Shown: positions 21,125 through 32,800 of the stretch, one piece after another
How positions within the stretch are numbered: position 1 is the first letter of the stretch
How the letters are laid out: each line of letters opens with the position of its first letter
Source: Rhea pennata
Lineage: Eukaryota; Chordata; Aves; Rheiformes; Rheidae
Direction: 5' to 3'
Length of the DNA: 64,000 nt
Assembly: GCF_028389875.1 (NCBI RefSeq)
Contig: NW_026907681.1
Span: forward strand, 2,108,001 to 2,172,000
Made by a program: the position numbers and the translations under genes
The notes under the pieces: generated by a model
Databases searched by the model: none
What the model was told of the DNA's origin: nothing
The model's input: the letters and a program-made list of their open reading frames with translations, nothing else

Positions 21125-24100
21125 TTGATAAAATTAAAAGTGGGTCCCCAGCGTGAGGAAATGGAATTCCTCATAGACACAGGGGCTGAAAGATCTACGG
21201 TCCAAACCTTACCTTTAGGGTGTAAGCCCTCGGCAGAAAGGGTACAAGTAATTGGGGCAAAAGGAGAACCATTTAGGGTCCCCGTTACAAAAGAAGTATT
21301 AATCGAATCAGGTTCCAAGATAGGTGTTGGACCTTTACTTTTGGTACCCGAAGCTGAGTATAACCTGTTAGGTAGAGATTTGATAATAGAAAAAGGCATT
21401 AGTTTAGAAGTGATAGATAATAGGCTACAATTTAAATTGTGTCCTCTCTGAATAGAGGATGAACAAAGCATAAACCCGGAAGTTTGGTACGCTCCAGACA
21501 GTGTGGGTAAATTGAATATTAAACCTTTTAAGGTAACTATAACCAACCCGGGTGTACCAACGAGAATTAAGCAATATCCCCTGTCCGAAGAGGGCAGGCG
21601 GGGATTAAAACCTGAGATTCGGAGGTTACTACAACAGGGGCTATTGGAACCTTGTATGTCCCCTTTTAATACCCCAATATTACCAGTAAGGAAAAAGGAT
21701 GGCAAATATAGATTGGTGCATGATTCGAGGGAAATCAATAAGAGAACTGTAACTAGGCTTCCAGTAGTAGCGAATCCACATACTCTATTAAATCAGTTAC
21801 ACCCGGATGATCAATGGTACAGTGTGATAGACTTGAAGGATGCGTTTTGGGCATGTCCTTTGGATGAGAGCAGTAGGGATTATTTTGCCTTTGAATGGGA
21901 GGACCTGGATACCCATAGAAAACAGCAACTACGATGGACTGTCCTCCCTCAAGGATTTACCGAATCCCCAAATTTATTCGGATAGGCCCTGGAACAGATT
22001 CTGCAGGACTATAATAAAGTGCCGGGAGTGACATTAGTACAGTATGTGGATGACCTGTTGATAGCAGGAAAGGATGAAGAAGTGGTAAGGCAGGCTAGCG
22101 TCCAGTTGTTAAATTTTCTTAGCCTGCAAGGGTTGAAAGTTTCAAAATCAAAGTTGCAGTTTGTAGAGAAGGAGGTAAGATATCTGGGCCATCGATTAAG
22201 TGGGGGGACTAAGAGACTGGATCCGGAGAGAATTAGTGGTATCCTGGCTCTGAAGGCCCCAACAACAAAGAGGCAAGTACGGCAACTGTTAGGATTAACT
22301 GGGTATTGTCGGCAGTGGACAGAGGATTATAGCGGAAAGGTCAAATTCCTCTACAATAAATTAAATAAGGATGGATTACTTAAGTGGACAGAAGAAGATG
22401 AAGAGCATTTAAGAAAAATTAAAAGAGGAACTAATGCATCCCCCAGTATTAAACTTTCCAGATTTAAGAAAGCCATTCTTTTTATTCGTAAACAGCACTG
22501 AGGGTACTGCCTATGGAGTACTTGCCCAAGAATGGGTGGGAAGTAAAAAGCCAGTTGCCTATTTATCCAAATTACTGGACCCGGTTAGCCGGGGCTGGCC
22601 TAGCTGTCTGCAGGTAGTGGTGGCAGCCGCCTTATTAGTAGAAGAAGCACAGAAGATTACATTTGGAGGAGAAATTAAAGTAATATCCCCTCATAATACA
22701 CGAGGGGTACTACAACAAAAAGCTGAAAAATGGATCACGGATGCTAGATTATTAAAGTATGAAGGAATCTTAATCTCCTCTCCAAAGTTAACCTTAGAAA
22801 TGACTTCCTTACAAAATCCTGCTCAGTTCCTCTATGGAGAACCAAGCGAACCCTTAGAGCATAATTGCCTCCGAAATATAGAAGAGCAAACAAAATTGCG
22901 ACCTGACTTGGAAGAGATGGAGTTACCTGAGGGCGAGCGAATATTTATAGATGGCTCTTTGAGAATAGTTAAAGGAAAAAGGAAATCAGGGTATGCATTG
23001 GTGAATGGGAAGACACTCGAGGTGGTAGAATCAGGACCCTTGAGTCCAAGCTGGTCTGCTCAGGCTTGTGAGCTATATGCTATGCTGCGAGCTTTAAAGT
23101 TGTTAAAAGGCAAAAGCGGCACGATATACACAGATTCTAAACATGCTTATGGGGTAATACATATTTTTGGTAAAATCTGGGAAGAGAGGGGACTTGTCAA
23201 TTTGCAGGGGAAGGGATTGATACACCAGGAACTGATTACTCAGGTCCTGCAGGCTATTAGAGAACCAAAAGAGATTGCTATAGTCCATGTGAAAGGACAT
23301 CAGCGAGGTTTTACTCCTCAAATTAGAGGAAATAATTTGGCAGATCAGGAAGCTAAACGAGCGGCCCTGATGAGTTTACAGGTTATAAAGATGAGGGAAG
23401 ACCGTTCAAATTGTGGAAAAGATTTAAAGAAGTTACCATGTTATGATTGTTGGAAGGAATGGAGTGTCGGAGGAATACAGTGTAATTTCCTTGAGGAAGC
23501 GGCTGGGGAAGAGGCCCCTGAATGTGAACGCTGTTATTTGCACAGACCACTTTACTCACTGCTTTGCTTTACGCCGCTAGAAAAGATGGTACAAATGGGT
23601 ATAAAAGAAGCTGGCAAAGGAAAGTGGGTATTGCCGGATGGGCGAGAAGTACTTCCGAAGTTGGTGGCCTTGGGGGTGCTACGGAGGTTTCATGAGAACA
23701 CGCACTGGGGAACTCAGGCATTGGTAGATCAATTTGCCACAAAGTATATGTGTGTAGGAATTTACAATATAGCAAAGAGGGTTGTGAATGACTGTATAAC
23801 TTGTCGAAAAGTGAATGCTCAACATGTTAGAAAAAGAGTGTTGGGAGGTCGAGAACTGGCTCATCGACCTTTTGCAAAAATCCAATTAGATTTTACAGAA
23901 CTTCCAAAAACAGGACGGTACAAATATGTGCTTGTGATTGTAGACCATCTCACACATTTTGTTGAAGCATTCCCTACGGCAAGGGCTACAGCTCAGACTG
24001 TGGTAAAAATATTACTTGAGAATATAATTCCCCGATACGGAATTGTAGAAACAATTGACTCTGATAGAGGTCCCCATTTCATATCTAAGGTGTCCCGAGA

Positions 24101-24707
24101 AACTATGAAAGCTTTAGGAGTAAGCTGGGAATATCATACTCCGTGGCATCGTCAAAGCTCTGGAAAGGTGGAACGGATGAATGGTGAAATTAAAAAAAAC
24201 AACAAGTTAACAAAACTTATGCTAGAAACTAAAGCGTCCTGGGTAAAATGCTTACCGCTTGCTTTATTAAACATACGAACACAGCCCTGAACTGACGTGG
24301 GGCTTTCGCCTTTCGAAATGCTTTATGGTATGCCATATGATTTAGAGATGCCTCTTGACCACCCCAATTCACAACATACTCAATTACAGCCCTACCTAAC
24401 ACAGTTAATGAGCCGACGTAGAGAGTTACAGAAAAGAGGCCTAGTGGTGCAGCGACCCCCATTAGATATAGCCATACACCGAGTACAGCCCGGAGATAAA
24501 GTTCTAATCAAAACATGGAAAGAGACTTCATTAGCACCTCGGTGGGAAGGCCCCTACGTTGTTTTGCTTACTACAGAAACAGCTGTTCGGACTGCAGAAA
24601 AAGGGTGGACTCATGCCAGCCGTGTGAAAGGACCGATCCTGGGAGAAGAGTGGAGGGCGGTTCCAGGCTCCGCCGACTTAAAATTAACGCTTAAACGGAC
24701 TCGATAA
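21061..24707 (+). pseudogene. pro-pol of provirus B, full length but interrupted
   Basis: All catalytic domains are readable in order. The protease has LIDTGA near 21,170. The reverse transcriptase includes QYVDDLL near 22,040. RNase H begins near FIDGSLRIVKG and includes IYTDSKHAYG. Integrase has an HHCC zinc region (ENTHWG ... CITC) and the D,D-35-E core (QLDFTE, TIDSDRGPHF, SSGKVERMNG), followed by a GPY/F-like C-terminal part ending at 24,707. Breaks are a frame shift at the A26 tract, TGA at 21,449-21,451, TAG at 21,983-21,985, a frame shift between RT and RNase H near 22,434-22,500, and TGA at 24,288-24,290. At 21,449 and 24,288 provirus A has CGA. Confidence 0.93.
21093..21118 (+). repeat. 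A26 homopolymer at the gag-pro junction of provirus B
   Basis: 26 consecutive A residues where provirus A has 8. The expansion shifts pro one base relative to gag. Confidence 0.9.
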
Positions 24708-24914
24708 GTGTTATTTCCCCTGTCCATGTACCGTAACGAGAGAAGGGGCCCCACTCCTAGACAAAGGCTCTCTAACAGATTCCCCTGAAGAACACTACTG
24801 CTGCCGAGAAGAACCAATACCTTGTAGTTCGCTGCAACCGAACTGACAAGCGAGGCAGAGGAGTGCAGACGGTGGGGAGGTTAAGAGGCCAGGTAAAATA
24901 TAACATTAGGAGAA

Positions 24915-26675
24915 ATGGGCCCCGACTATCTCTTACGGTACACGGGAATTAGCGTTATTATCATGGTCAGCTGCGGTATCCTACAACCACACCACCCCCA
25001 TCGACCTTTTCGGTGGAGTTTAATTAGATATGAAGATCAACAGATTATACAGCAAGTAACGACAGCAGGTGCCCCTAGTTTCCGCACTACACCGTGTAAC
25101 CTAACTACAGGAACAACGTGTTTCAACTGATCAGGACTTTACTTCTGTCCGAGCTCAAACCCGGGAAGGGGGTATTGTAATTATCCAAATGAATACTATT
25201 GTGCATATTGGGGCTGGCGCCATCGCCAAGGATGGCGAGGACAAAATTTGGGATACACAGGACATTATAGGAACGAGGAGATTTGCAAGGTTCTGTATCT
25301 AAATGTAACCAAGCCGGAAGATATCAGCTGGTTATTAGGGAAAATGTGGGGCGTTAGATTCTATTCACACAGACCTGATAGGGGAGGCCTCATACTGATA
25401 AAAAAAGAGGAGGCCAGGATTTCCCAACCAGTCGGACCAAATAGCGTACTGTCAAAGGGAATCCTAGAGGCCCGACCTACAAAAACCCTTGGGCCAGACC
25501 TATCTACAACGACACCTCCCAATAGTGCAATAGAATCATTCCCTACAGATGTAGTCCCCACCATTGCAGGGGAACATAGAATCACATCTGGGAACAGCAT
25601 ATGGAAAGTCATAGATGCTAGTTATCGAGTGTTGAATCAAACAAATCCAAATATAACCAGACGCTGCTGGTTATGTATTAGCATAAGACCCCCATATTAC
25701 GAGGCCATCGGAGATTTAGGCGATCCCATCTACTCGAACGAAAGTAACCCCTCACAATGCTACTGGGGACAAGAAATCAGGATAACACTAACCCAGGTAT
25801 CTGGAAGCGGTAGGTGCGTGGGTACCGTCCCCAGAGGAAAGGGCAGTCTTTGTAACATCATAGAGGATAGCGACCAGTCACACCAATGGTTAATTCCGGC
25901 CAACAACACGAGGTGGGCATGCTCATCATTAGGAGTCGCTCCATGCTTATCATTAAAACTCTTCAATTCGTCTCATGATTTTTGTGTACAGGTAATAATT
26001 ATACCAAGGATTCTATACCACTCTGAGGAATATATATACAGTCACCACACTGTAGCAGATTACCATCTCGAAAAGAGGGAACCAGTCACAACTGTAACCC
26101 TGGCCACATTAATGGTTTTAGGGGTTGCAGGAGCTGGTACTGGAGTTGCCTCGCTAGTAAAACAAAGCCAAGAGTTCACCTCTCTGCGTATCGCAGTTGA
26201 CGAAGATTTGGCCAGGATCGAGCAATCCATTTCGGTGTTAAAAAAATCAGTTAGATCCCTCTCAGAGGTAGTACTACAAAATCGTAGGGGATTAGATTTG
26301 GTCTTTTTACAACAAGGAGGGCTTTGTGCCACCCTGCGAGAGGAGTGTTGTGTATATGCTGATCACACTGGAGTGGTAAGAGATACTATGATGAAACTCC
26401 GAGAGGGTCTAGAAAAACGAAAAAGAGAAAATGAGGCTCGACAGAACTGGTATAAATCCTGGTTTAATCATTCACCTTGGCTCACCACCTTGTTGTCAAC
26501 CATAGCAGGGCCTTTACTACTGTTAATAATAACATTAACTTTTGGACCATGTATTTTTAATAAAATAACGGCAATTGTAAAAAGCCGCCTAGAAGCTGTA
26601 CACCTAATGCTGGTACGTGCATTAGCGTACGGACGCATTAGCGTTGAGTCGCCAGGCGTCCCAGGAATTCAATGA
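24915..26675 (+). pseudogene. env of provirus B, broken
   Basis: ATG at 24,915 opens a frame of 71 codons with a hydrophobic leader, ending in a TGA at 25,128-25,130. About 100 bp present in provirus A are absent near 25,216. The main open part (25,248-26,675, 475 residues) has CWLC, a fusion-peptide-like stretch, LQNRRGLDL, the CX6CC cluster and a membrane anchor. Near the C-terminus a deletion of about 25-30 bp changes the frame, so the last dozen residues differ from provirus A. Confidence 0.9.
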
Positions 26676-26690
26676 ACAAAATAAGTAACC

Positions 26691-26709
26691 AAAAAGAAAA
26701 AGGAGGGAT
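26691..26709 (+). other. Polypurine tract of provirus B
   Basis: AAAAAGAAAAAGGAGGGAT directly before the 3' LTR. Confidence 0.88.
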
Positions 26710-27342
26710 TGTAATAAATTGTAACTATTTGTTCATTGTTTAGAAGGAGGAATAAGCTGATGGAGGGGGAGGAGGAGGTTTTACAACAATCAGGGTTGAG
26801 ACATGGTGTCAGACAAATAAATTATGGTAAGCACAAAAGCTTATATGACCCCTTGTGGAACCGGTGTCGGGGCCCTAGCTATCTTGCAGGACTATGAAGA
26901 GCTGAAGTAAGCAACAAGCGGCTCAGAGGTTTTGAAGGTAAAAGGATAAAGAAAAGATAAGCAGGCGCCTGTAATTTTCTCACAGAACAGCATCCCAAAA
27001 GGGAGTCAACACAACAGATAAGCAAACCCCTGTGATCACTCACAAGGAGACAAACCAAAATAAAGAGACAGAAGAAGACCACGGCCTTCCTCTCCACGAC
27101 CACCAGAGAGCTTCAGACGACCCCCCCAGCAACTCACACATGCGCGGGACGCACCGGGAGATTACAACGCAGACTATAAGGGGGGACTGTGTGTGAGGGA
27201 GGCGCGCGCCGTTGGCGGAGCTGAGACTCCCCGGCCGCCCAGCGCTGTTTTGCTTGTGGCTGCTTACTTAATTAAATAAATTGTTCACATGATTTAACAA
27301 ACTCTCTGTATGAATTAACCTTCAAGAGAGTAACTTATGACA
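26710..27342 (+). repeat. 3' LTR of provirus B
   Basis: 633 bp, TG...CA, the same length as the 3' LTR of provirus A and closer to it by eye than to its own 5' LTR. Confidence 0.95.
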
Positions 27343-27759
27343 AGGGGGACCCCTTTGGGATCTGGCTCTGAGAGGAAAGAGATCCTTCATCCCAGAGGCT
27401 GAGGTGCACTGCAGCTCCATGGGGCTCTCAAGAGCCTGCTGGAAATGCCTTTGCTGGAAACGGATCCTCCACTTTGTAATAACTCCAAGTTGTCTGCTTG
27501 TTTGGGAGAACTTCTGATCCTTCCCCCTGGATCCTCTTGTGCCTCCAGCTTGGCAGAGCACAATCTGGGCTCAGAAATGCCATCTTCAGGTGGCCACTGC
27601 CACTACCCCCCTGCTCCCCCCCGCAAACTGGGCTCAAACATCTATACCCAAAAGACAGCATGTTTGGGATGCAGCTTGTAAGCAGGTGAGGGGCGCCATC
27701 CCAAACAAGAAAGTCCTGGCTGACCCCAAAGATTTTTCTTATCTGTGGTGAGCAGTGCT
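27343..27759. other. No gene recognised
   Basis: Flank between provirus B and the CpG island; no coding similarity seen on either strand. Confidence 0.4.
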
Positions 27760-28900
27760 GAAGTCAGCCCGACACAGCCATTTCTTCTAGCCCCATGCCA
27801 GACCTACAGCTCCACTCCCCGGCACTGGCAGGCTCTGAGCTGCTCTCCCCATTGCTGCCCCATGCCACCATGGGGCTCCTCAGCCCTCCGGAGCGACCCC
27901 CCGGGGCACAGCCCGGCCCCACATGGAGCAGCCCCTGCCCAGCCACGGTCCAGCCCTGCCAGGTGGAGCAGGAAGGCTGCCAAGCCCCAGGGCTGCTGTG
28001 GGGAGGGGACTGGGGCAGAAGAGGTGACAGCACACTGCCCTGCCCCGGGGGCAGCAGCACACTGCCCGTGGGCTCCGGCACCCCAGCCATCACCAGGGCC
28101 CCCACAACAGCGTCAAGGCTGGTACCAGCACAGGTCCCAGAGCTGCCCCTCATGCCCAGCACAGCCCTAGGGCAGAGGGCAGCGAGGAGCCCCACGGGGC
28201 CCTTGCGGCAGAGCCCAGCCCCTGAGGAGCCCTGGCCGGGCCTCAGGGCCCCGCACTGCCTGGGCACCGGGCGCCGGGCTGCCCCAGTGCCCCGCCGTGC
28301 TCCGTGACACGCACCGCCACCCACAAGATGGCGCCGTCCCGAGGGGAGAGGGGGGAGCGGAACTGGGGGCGGGGACAGGAGGGCTCAGCGTTCCTAGGGC
28401 GTCACCCCAGGGCAGCCCTCCTATTGGCTGGCATGAGGGAGAGGGCGGGGATGGATGTGACTGATGGCTCTGTCAGGCAATCAGAGACCGCCGTGTGAAA
28501 AGGAGACGGAAAGAGCGACGCGCAAGAGGCGAGGGAGCGAAGCAGGCGGGGTGTGAGGGGGGAGCGGGTGTGCGTGGGCTTGGTGGGGGCTGTGGGTGCG
28601 TTCAAGTGCTGGCGGGTGCCCTCACGCTGGGGCGGGGGAGCGGTGCTAGCGACGGGGCTGCTTTCATGCAGGAGCTCCCGCAGGGGCTGCGAGCACAGGG
28701 CACAGCGCCCCGTCACCGAGGGGAACCGGCCCGCGAGCTGGACGTGCCGGCGTGCCCCCGAGCCGCTGGGCCTGGGCGGCTTGGTGGGGTTTGGGTGCAG
28801 GAAGCTTTGCCCATGTTGTGGGTCTGAGATGCATTTTCAAGGATTTCCTGGAGCTGCTGCTGTCCCCGCAGCCCCCAGGTGCTCAGAGCTGCGTCTGGGA
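27760..28900. promoter_or_regulatory. CpG-island promoter candidate
   Basis: Very GC-rich and CpG-dense, especially 28,250-28,800. It contains a YY1-like AAGATGGCGCC (28,325-28,335) and an inverted CCAAT box (ATTGG, 28,423-28,427), typical of housekeeping promoters. An ATG inside the YY1-like site opens a 56-codon frame, but I do not recognise its product and cannot tell which strand is transcribed. Confidence 0.55.
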
Positions 28901-29844
28901 GCTGCTGGGCAGGATACGCTATTTCTAGTGCCAGCAGGAGGGATCCAAAATCAGTAGAGTGACTTGGACAACGTTGTTTGCTGGTTGTGTGCCTCTACAC
29001 ATGAGCAGCAGCAAGAGCATTTCACCTGAAAGTGTTCAAATGTCTTGGTCAAAGAAGTCTAATCCAGCCAGAGCATTTGTGCTAATTTAGCTTCTGCTGC
29101 TAAATAAATGGTACGGAATAAAACAAGCTCCATCTGGAAAGGCGGGAGGAGGGACAAATGGGAGAAAAGCAGCGCACCTGGCTGTTTATTGGCTGAAGTG
29201 GCTTTATCAGGATTTTATGAAAGGGAGAATGCACGTTAAAAGCGCAAAAGAGGCCTGAGTGTGCTAGTGAGGATTTTTAGGTGTAGACGGGACTCTGTTG
29301 TCATAGAGGTGACCTCTGCAGTGTCTGGCTGTTTGCAGTCATGGTAGATGATAAACTCTTTGTGCACCCTCAGGAGCCCTTTGCTTCAATCAATGTACAG
29401 TTTAGAATAGACTCTTGAATAATCTCTTTGTAACAGTTTTGTGTGTGTGTGTGTATGTCTTTTTACTTTTTTTGTTTGTTTGTTTGTGTGTTTGTTTTAT
29501 GATGGTAGAGGTTCTTTGTGAAACTAAGGCTATTTCTAGGAGCTCTGTGGGTGTAAAAAAAAATTAAAAAAGCCAGGGAGGGGTTAATCCTTTCCCTGTA
29601 GACTAACCTAAAGTATTAATTCTCTAGTTATTTAATTTGCTAGTTTGCTGGCTGCTACTGGCTCCGCTTCAAAGGCTGTTTTAGGGGACCTGGTGTACTT
29701 ACACCTTCCAGCTGGGAAGTTTGGTCCCTGCTGTCCCTACTGATTCTTTTGGTTACGGGAAAGAATTTGCTTAATTCCTAAGAGTTTCAGACTTCTCAGG
29801 TGTAAACAAGCAGATGCTGAAAAACCCCCAAGGATAGCAGACCT

Positions 29845-29880
<36 letters not shown>

Positions 29881-32800
29881 TCCCTGAGGATGTGGTGTAC
29901 GTGTTTGCTCTCACTGTAGCCTAATGGTGCTGCTCCAGCCTACCTCAGGCTGCAGCGTGAGGCATGTGTTAGGCCCAAAGGCTGATGTGGAGTGAACAGT
30001 CATACCTCTGGTGACAGTGAAAGTACTCGTTTTGGGAGTAGGGGCATGTACAGGGTCATCCCCAATGTCTGTGTATTTGCTTGGTATTAAGAGTCTGCGT
30101 GGTTTTAATGATAGTCCTTTCCAAATGGAGAGAGTCGCCCTGCTGACTGGCCTCTAAAATGCAAGTGAGCATCTTGAGGATGTCCATTTGTAACTCAGCG
30201 TGCTGGTCCTTAGTTTGAGCAATCTAACTGTGCTTGGATGCCAGTGTGGTTGGAAGTGTTCCTGTTTTCCCTTGCAGGATAACATGCAGCTTTGCAGTCA
30301 TCCTCCCCAGCAGATCCCCAGGCACTTTACAGAGGAGGTGCTGGTGGTTTCCCCCTTTTCCAGCTAGTGAAACTGGCCCAGAGAAAGAGAAGGGCTCCTG
30401 GCAATGCGTTGAGGGTAGAGAGTGGGAAAGGACCAGAGCTATTCTTTCCCTCCCACACTTGCTGCTCCAAAAGAGTAGTGCTGGAAGCTGCTGTGATGTT
30501 TTCCCTTGTTCATGCGTGCAAGGGAGGTTTTAGCCAGACTGAGCACAGCAAAAAGCCCTTCTGTAACCCACAGGTGGAATCATCAGAACAGAATGTGAAC
30601 GACACTGAAACAGCTCATTTCTGTCTTTCTCCGCTTCTCCCAGGCGTTACAGACCAGCAGAAAATACTCGTGACTAGGGCAAATGAGTGAAGCAAGTCGG
30701 TGCAGAGGTAAGCTTGTGTTGCTTATCACTTCTTTTTTAGGGAATGGTGATTGAGTATATTCTGCCATAACTGTTTGCACTCTTCCTTGTGTGTTGTTGA
30801 GTAAAGAATGCTGTGCTGCCAGTAGTTTTTTCCTGGGGGAAGAGGGAGCACTCTTCAAGAAAGGGCACTTTCCCAGGGGTTGCCTGCTGCTGCTTATTTT
30901 GTTTCTGTGCCATTCTGGGCAGTCTGCACTGCGCTGTTTCCATCTTCCATGTCGGATAACCCTTCAAAGCCCACAGTGCATGGGCTTAGTTGACTGACAG
31001 TACAAGACTGTGGCATGTATTTTGTCTTTGCATACGTTTGTTGTGAGGTACGGGGTACATCTCGTTGACTTTCATCTCTGAGGATGACATCCGAAATAGC
31101 AAGTTACCCGTGGAAGTGAGAAGTCAGGATCTCAATCTCAGCTTAATAGCAATATGGGGAGGCTTTGCAGAGCTTCTTCATGCTTGTTGAAATCCATCCA
31201 ACTTTGTGTCTCTCTGGCCTCTCTCTAACTGTGGAAGCAGTAGTACCTGGGGGCCCAGTTTGAAAGCAGTCATCCCTATAAAGGGCCTTGGAAGCTTGGA
31301 AAGGGAAGAATTGGTTGTGTGTCCAAAATATCCCTCTTGCACTTCTATGTGTGAGGAAGGCTTTTTGCACTGTGTGCTACTCAAACAGTCTTTCCTTGCT
31401 TACTAGCACTCAGCTTGGTAAAGGCTAGGAATTCAAGGGTTTACTGAAGCTTGCAGAGTCACCCTTCACCCTGAAAAAAAGGAAACCCCCCCCCCTTTTT
31501 TTTTGTTATTTGGTGAAGCCAGCCTCAGCCAAGAAGGAGATGCTATTGCAAATCCAGATGTTTTCTCCCAACAAGCCCATGGGCTGTTTGCCTGCCTTAA
31601 GTATGCTTGGTTGCAACATGGCTGTTGGCACCTGGTCAAACGCACACCATGCACCATGTTGTTGCAACTGCGTGCCTGCAGTGTTGTCATCTGTTTCCAC
31701 TTGTGTTGTCAGCTTGAGGCTTTAGCTCACCAGCCTCAAGTTCTTCCAGGTTCTTGTCTTCAGTGCCTTGGTGGGAGGAATGGCTGCTGTGGTTGACTGA
31801 AAAATCCTCAATGTTGTGAGGGCTGCAGCATCCTGAGTGGCAAGCTGAGGAAGCCTGTGATGTTTTGCTCTGAAACACTCTGACAGTTTCCAGGCTCTGA
31901 CTGGGCAGCCTTTTTAATGGGCCTTGTTTCAGCTGACTGGTGCGTCCAGGTTCTTGTGCTCGGTACTCTCCCTTGTGAGCCCTTTCCTCCTCGCTGTGTC
32001 TTTTTAGTCCGTGGTGAGAGGGGTCACTGCTGCACTGGAGGAAGGCAAGCCAGAGGAGATCATGAGCAGTGCTTTTAACCTCACTGCTACCCCTGAGGAC
32101 ATCCATACATGAAGGAACCTTTGCTAATTGAAGGATGAGGTAACATTTGCTGCAGTGCGTTCTCATGCAGTGTATATGGAAAAGTCCCCCTTGACTGTGT
32201 ATGAGCTTTCTTTTCCAAGGTCTTTGCTACTCCCCCGCCACAGCTCTTGGAAATATCTTTGTTTGGGCTCTGATTTTGCACCTTGAAGGGCATGGCATTT
32301 CTGAAAGCAGCTGTACCTTTTGTCTGGTGCTTCTTCCCAGAGTTAGTCATACTTAAGTCCAAATTGACTGGAGTGGGTGACAGGTGTTTCTAGGAAACGC
32401 TGTAGAAGTAGCCATGCACAGCAGTCTGGGCACAAAAGCTGCAGCTGTCTTTCTCTCAGGCAGCTGCCTGCCCCAGTTTTGCCAGGAGAGAAGTGTTTCA
32501 AAGCTTTTTTCACCCTTGCTTGTCTTTGCTCTCCCATGTGCCACTTTGTATTGGTTCTGCAGAAGGAGGAGGGACCTGGGGAAGGCTGTTAGCTGTAACT
32601 GATTTACTGCTGTCATGCGGTGCAAGTGAAGTACTGTTAAAATCTGCCATAATTTCTTTCTAATATCTGACTGTGGTCTTTAGAATTTCTCTTTTTTTCC
32701 TGCAGCAGTGGATTTTTCACTGCATTCAGCAGGAGTGAAAAATGAACCCGAGTGCAGTGTGTGATTGCAAATTCTCCAACATCTGTTCTTAAATATTGAT

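Larger units (their letters stand above)
18646..27342 (+). mobile_element. Provirus B: class I (gammaretrovirus-like) endogenous retrovirus, plus strand
   Basis: An 8.7-kb provirus of the same family as provirus A, with both LTRs, tRNA-His primer site, gag, pro, RT, RNase H, integrase, env and polypurine tract all present. Every coding region carries breaks: small deletions, one-base shifts, a 26-A tract at the gag-pro junction, and several TGA codons located where provirus A has CGA. By eye its two LTRs differ at about nine positions plus a 24-bp deletion near 18,686, so it is not a very recent insertion. Flanking bases (GCCAC left, AGGGG right) do not form a target duplication. Confidence 0.95.

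Noticed and set aside
20794..21738. A 314-codon minus-strand frame opposite provirus B gag-pol
   Set aside because: It is the antisense shadow of gag and pro and has no family features.
27764..28324. A 186-codon minus-strand frame in the CpG island
   Set aside because: Its composition is explained by GC content; no domain and no splice context.
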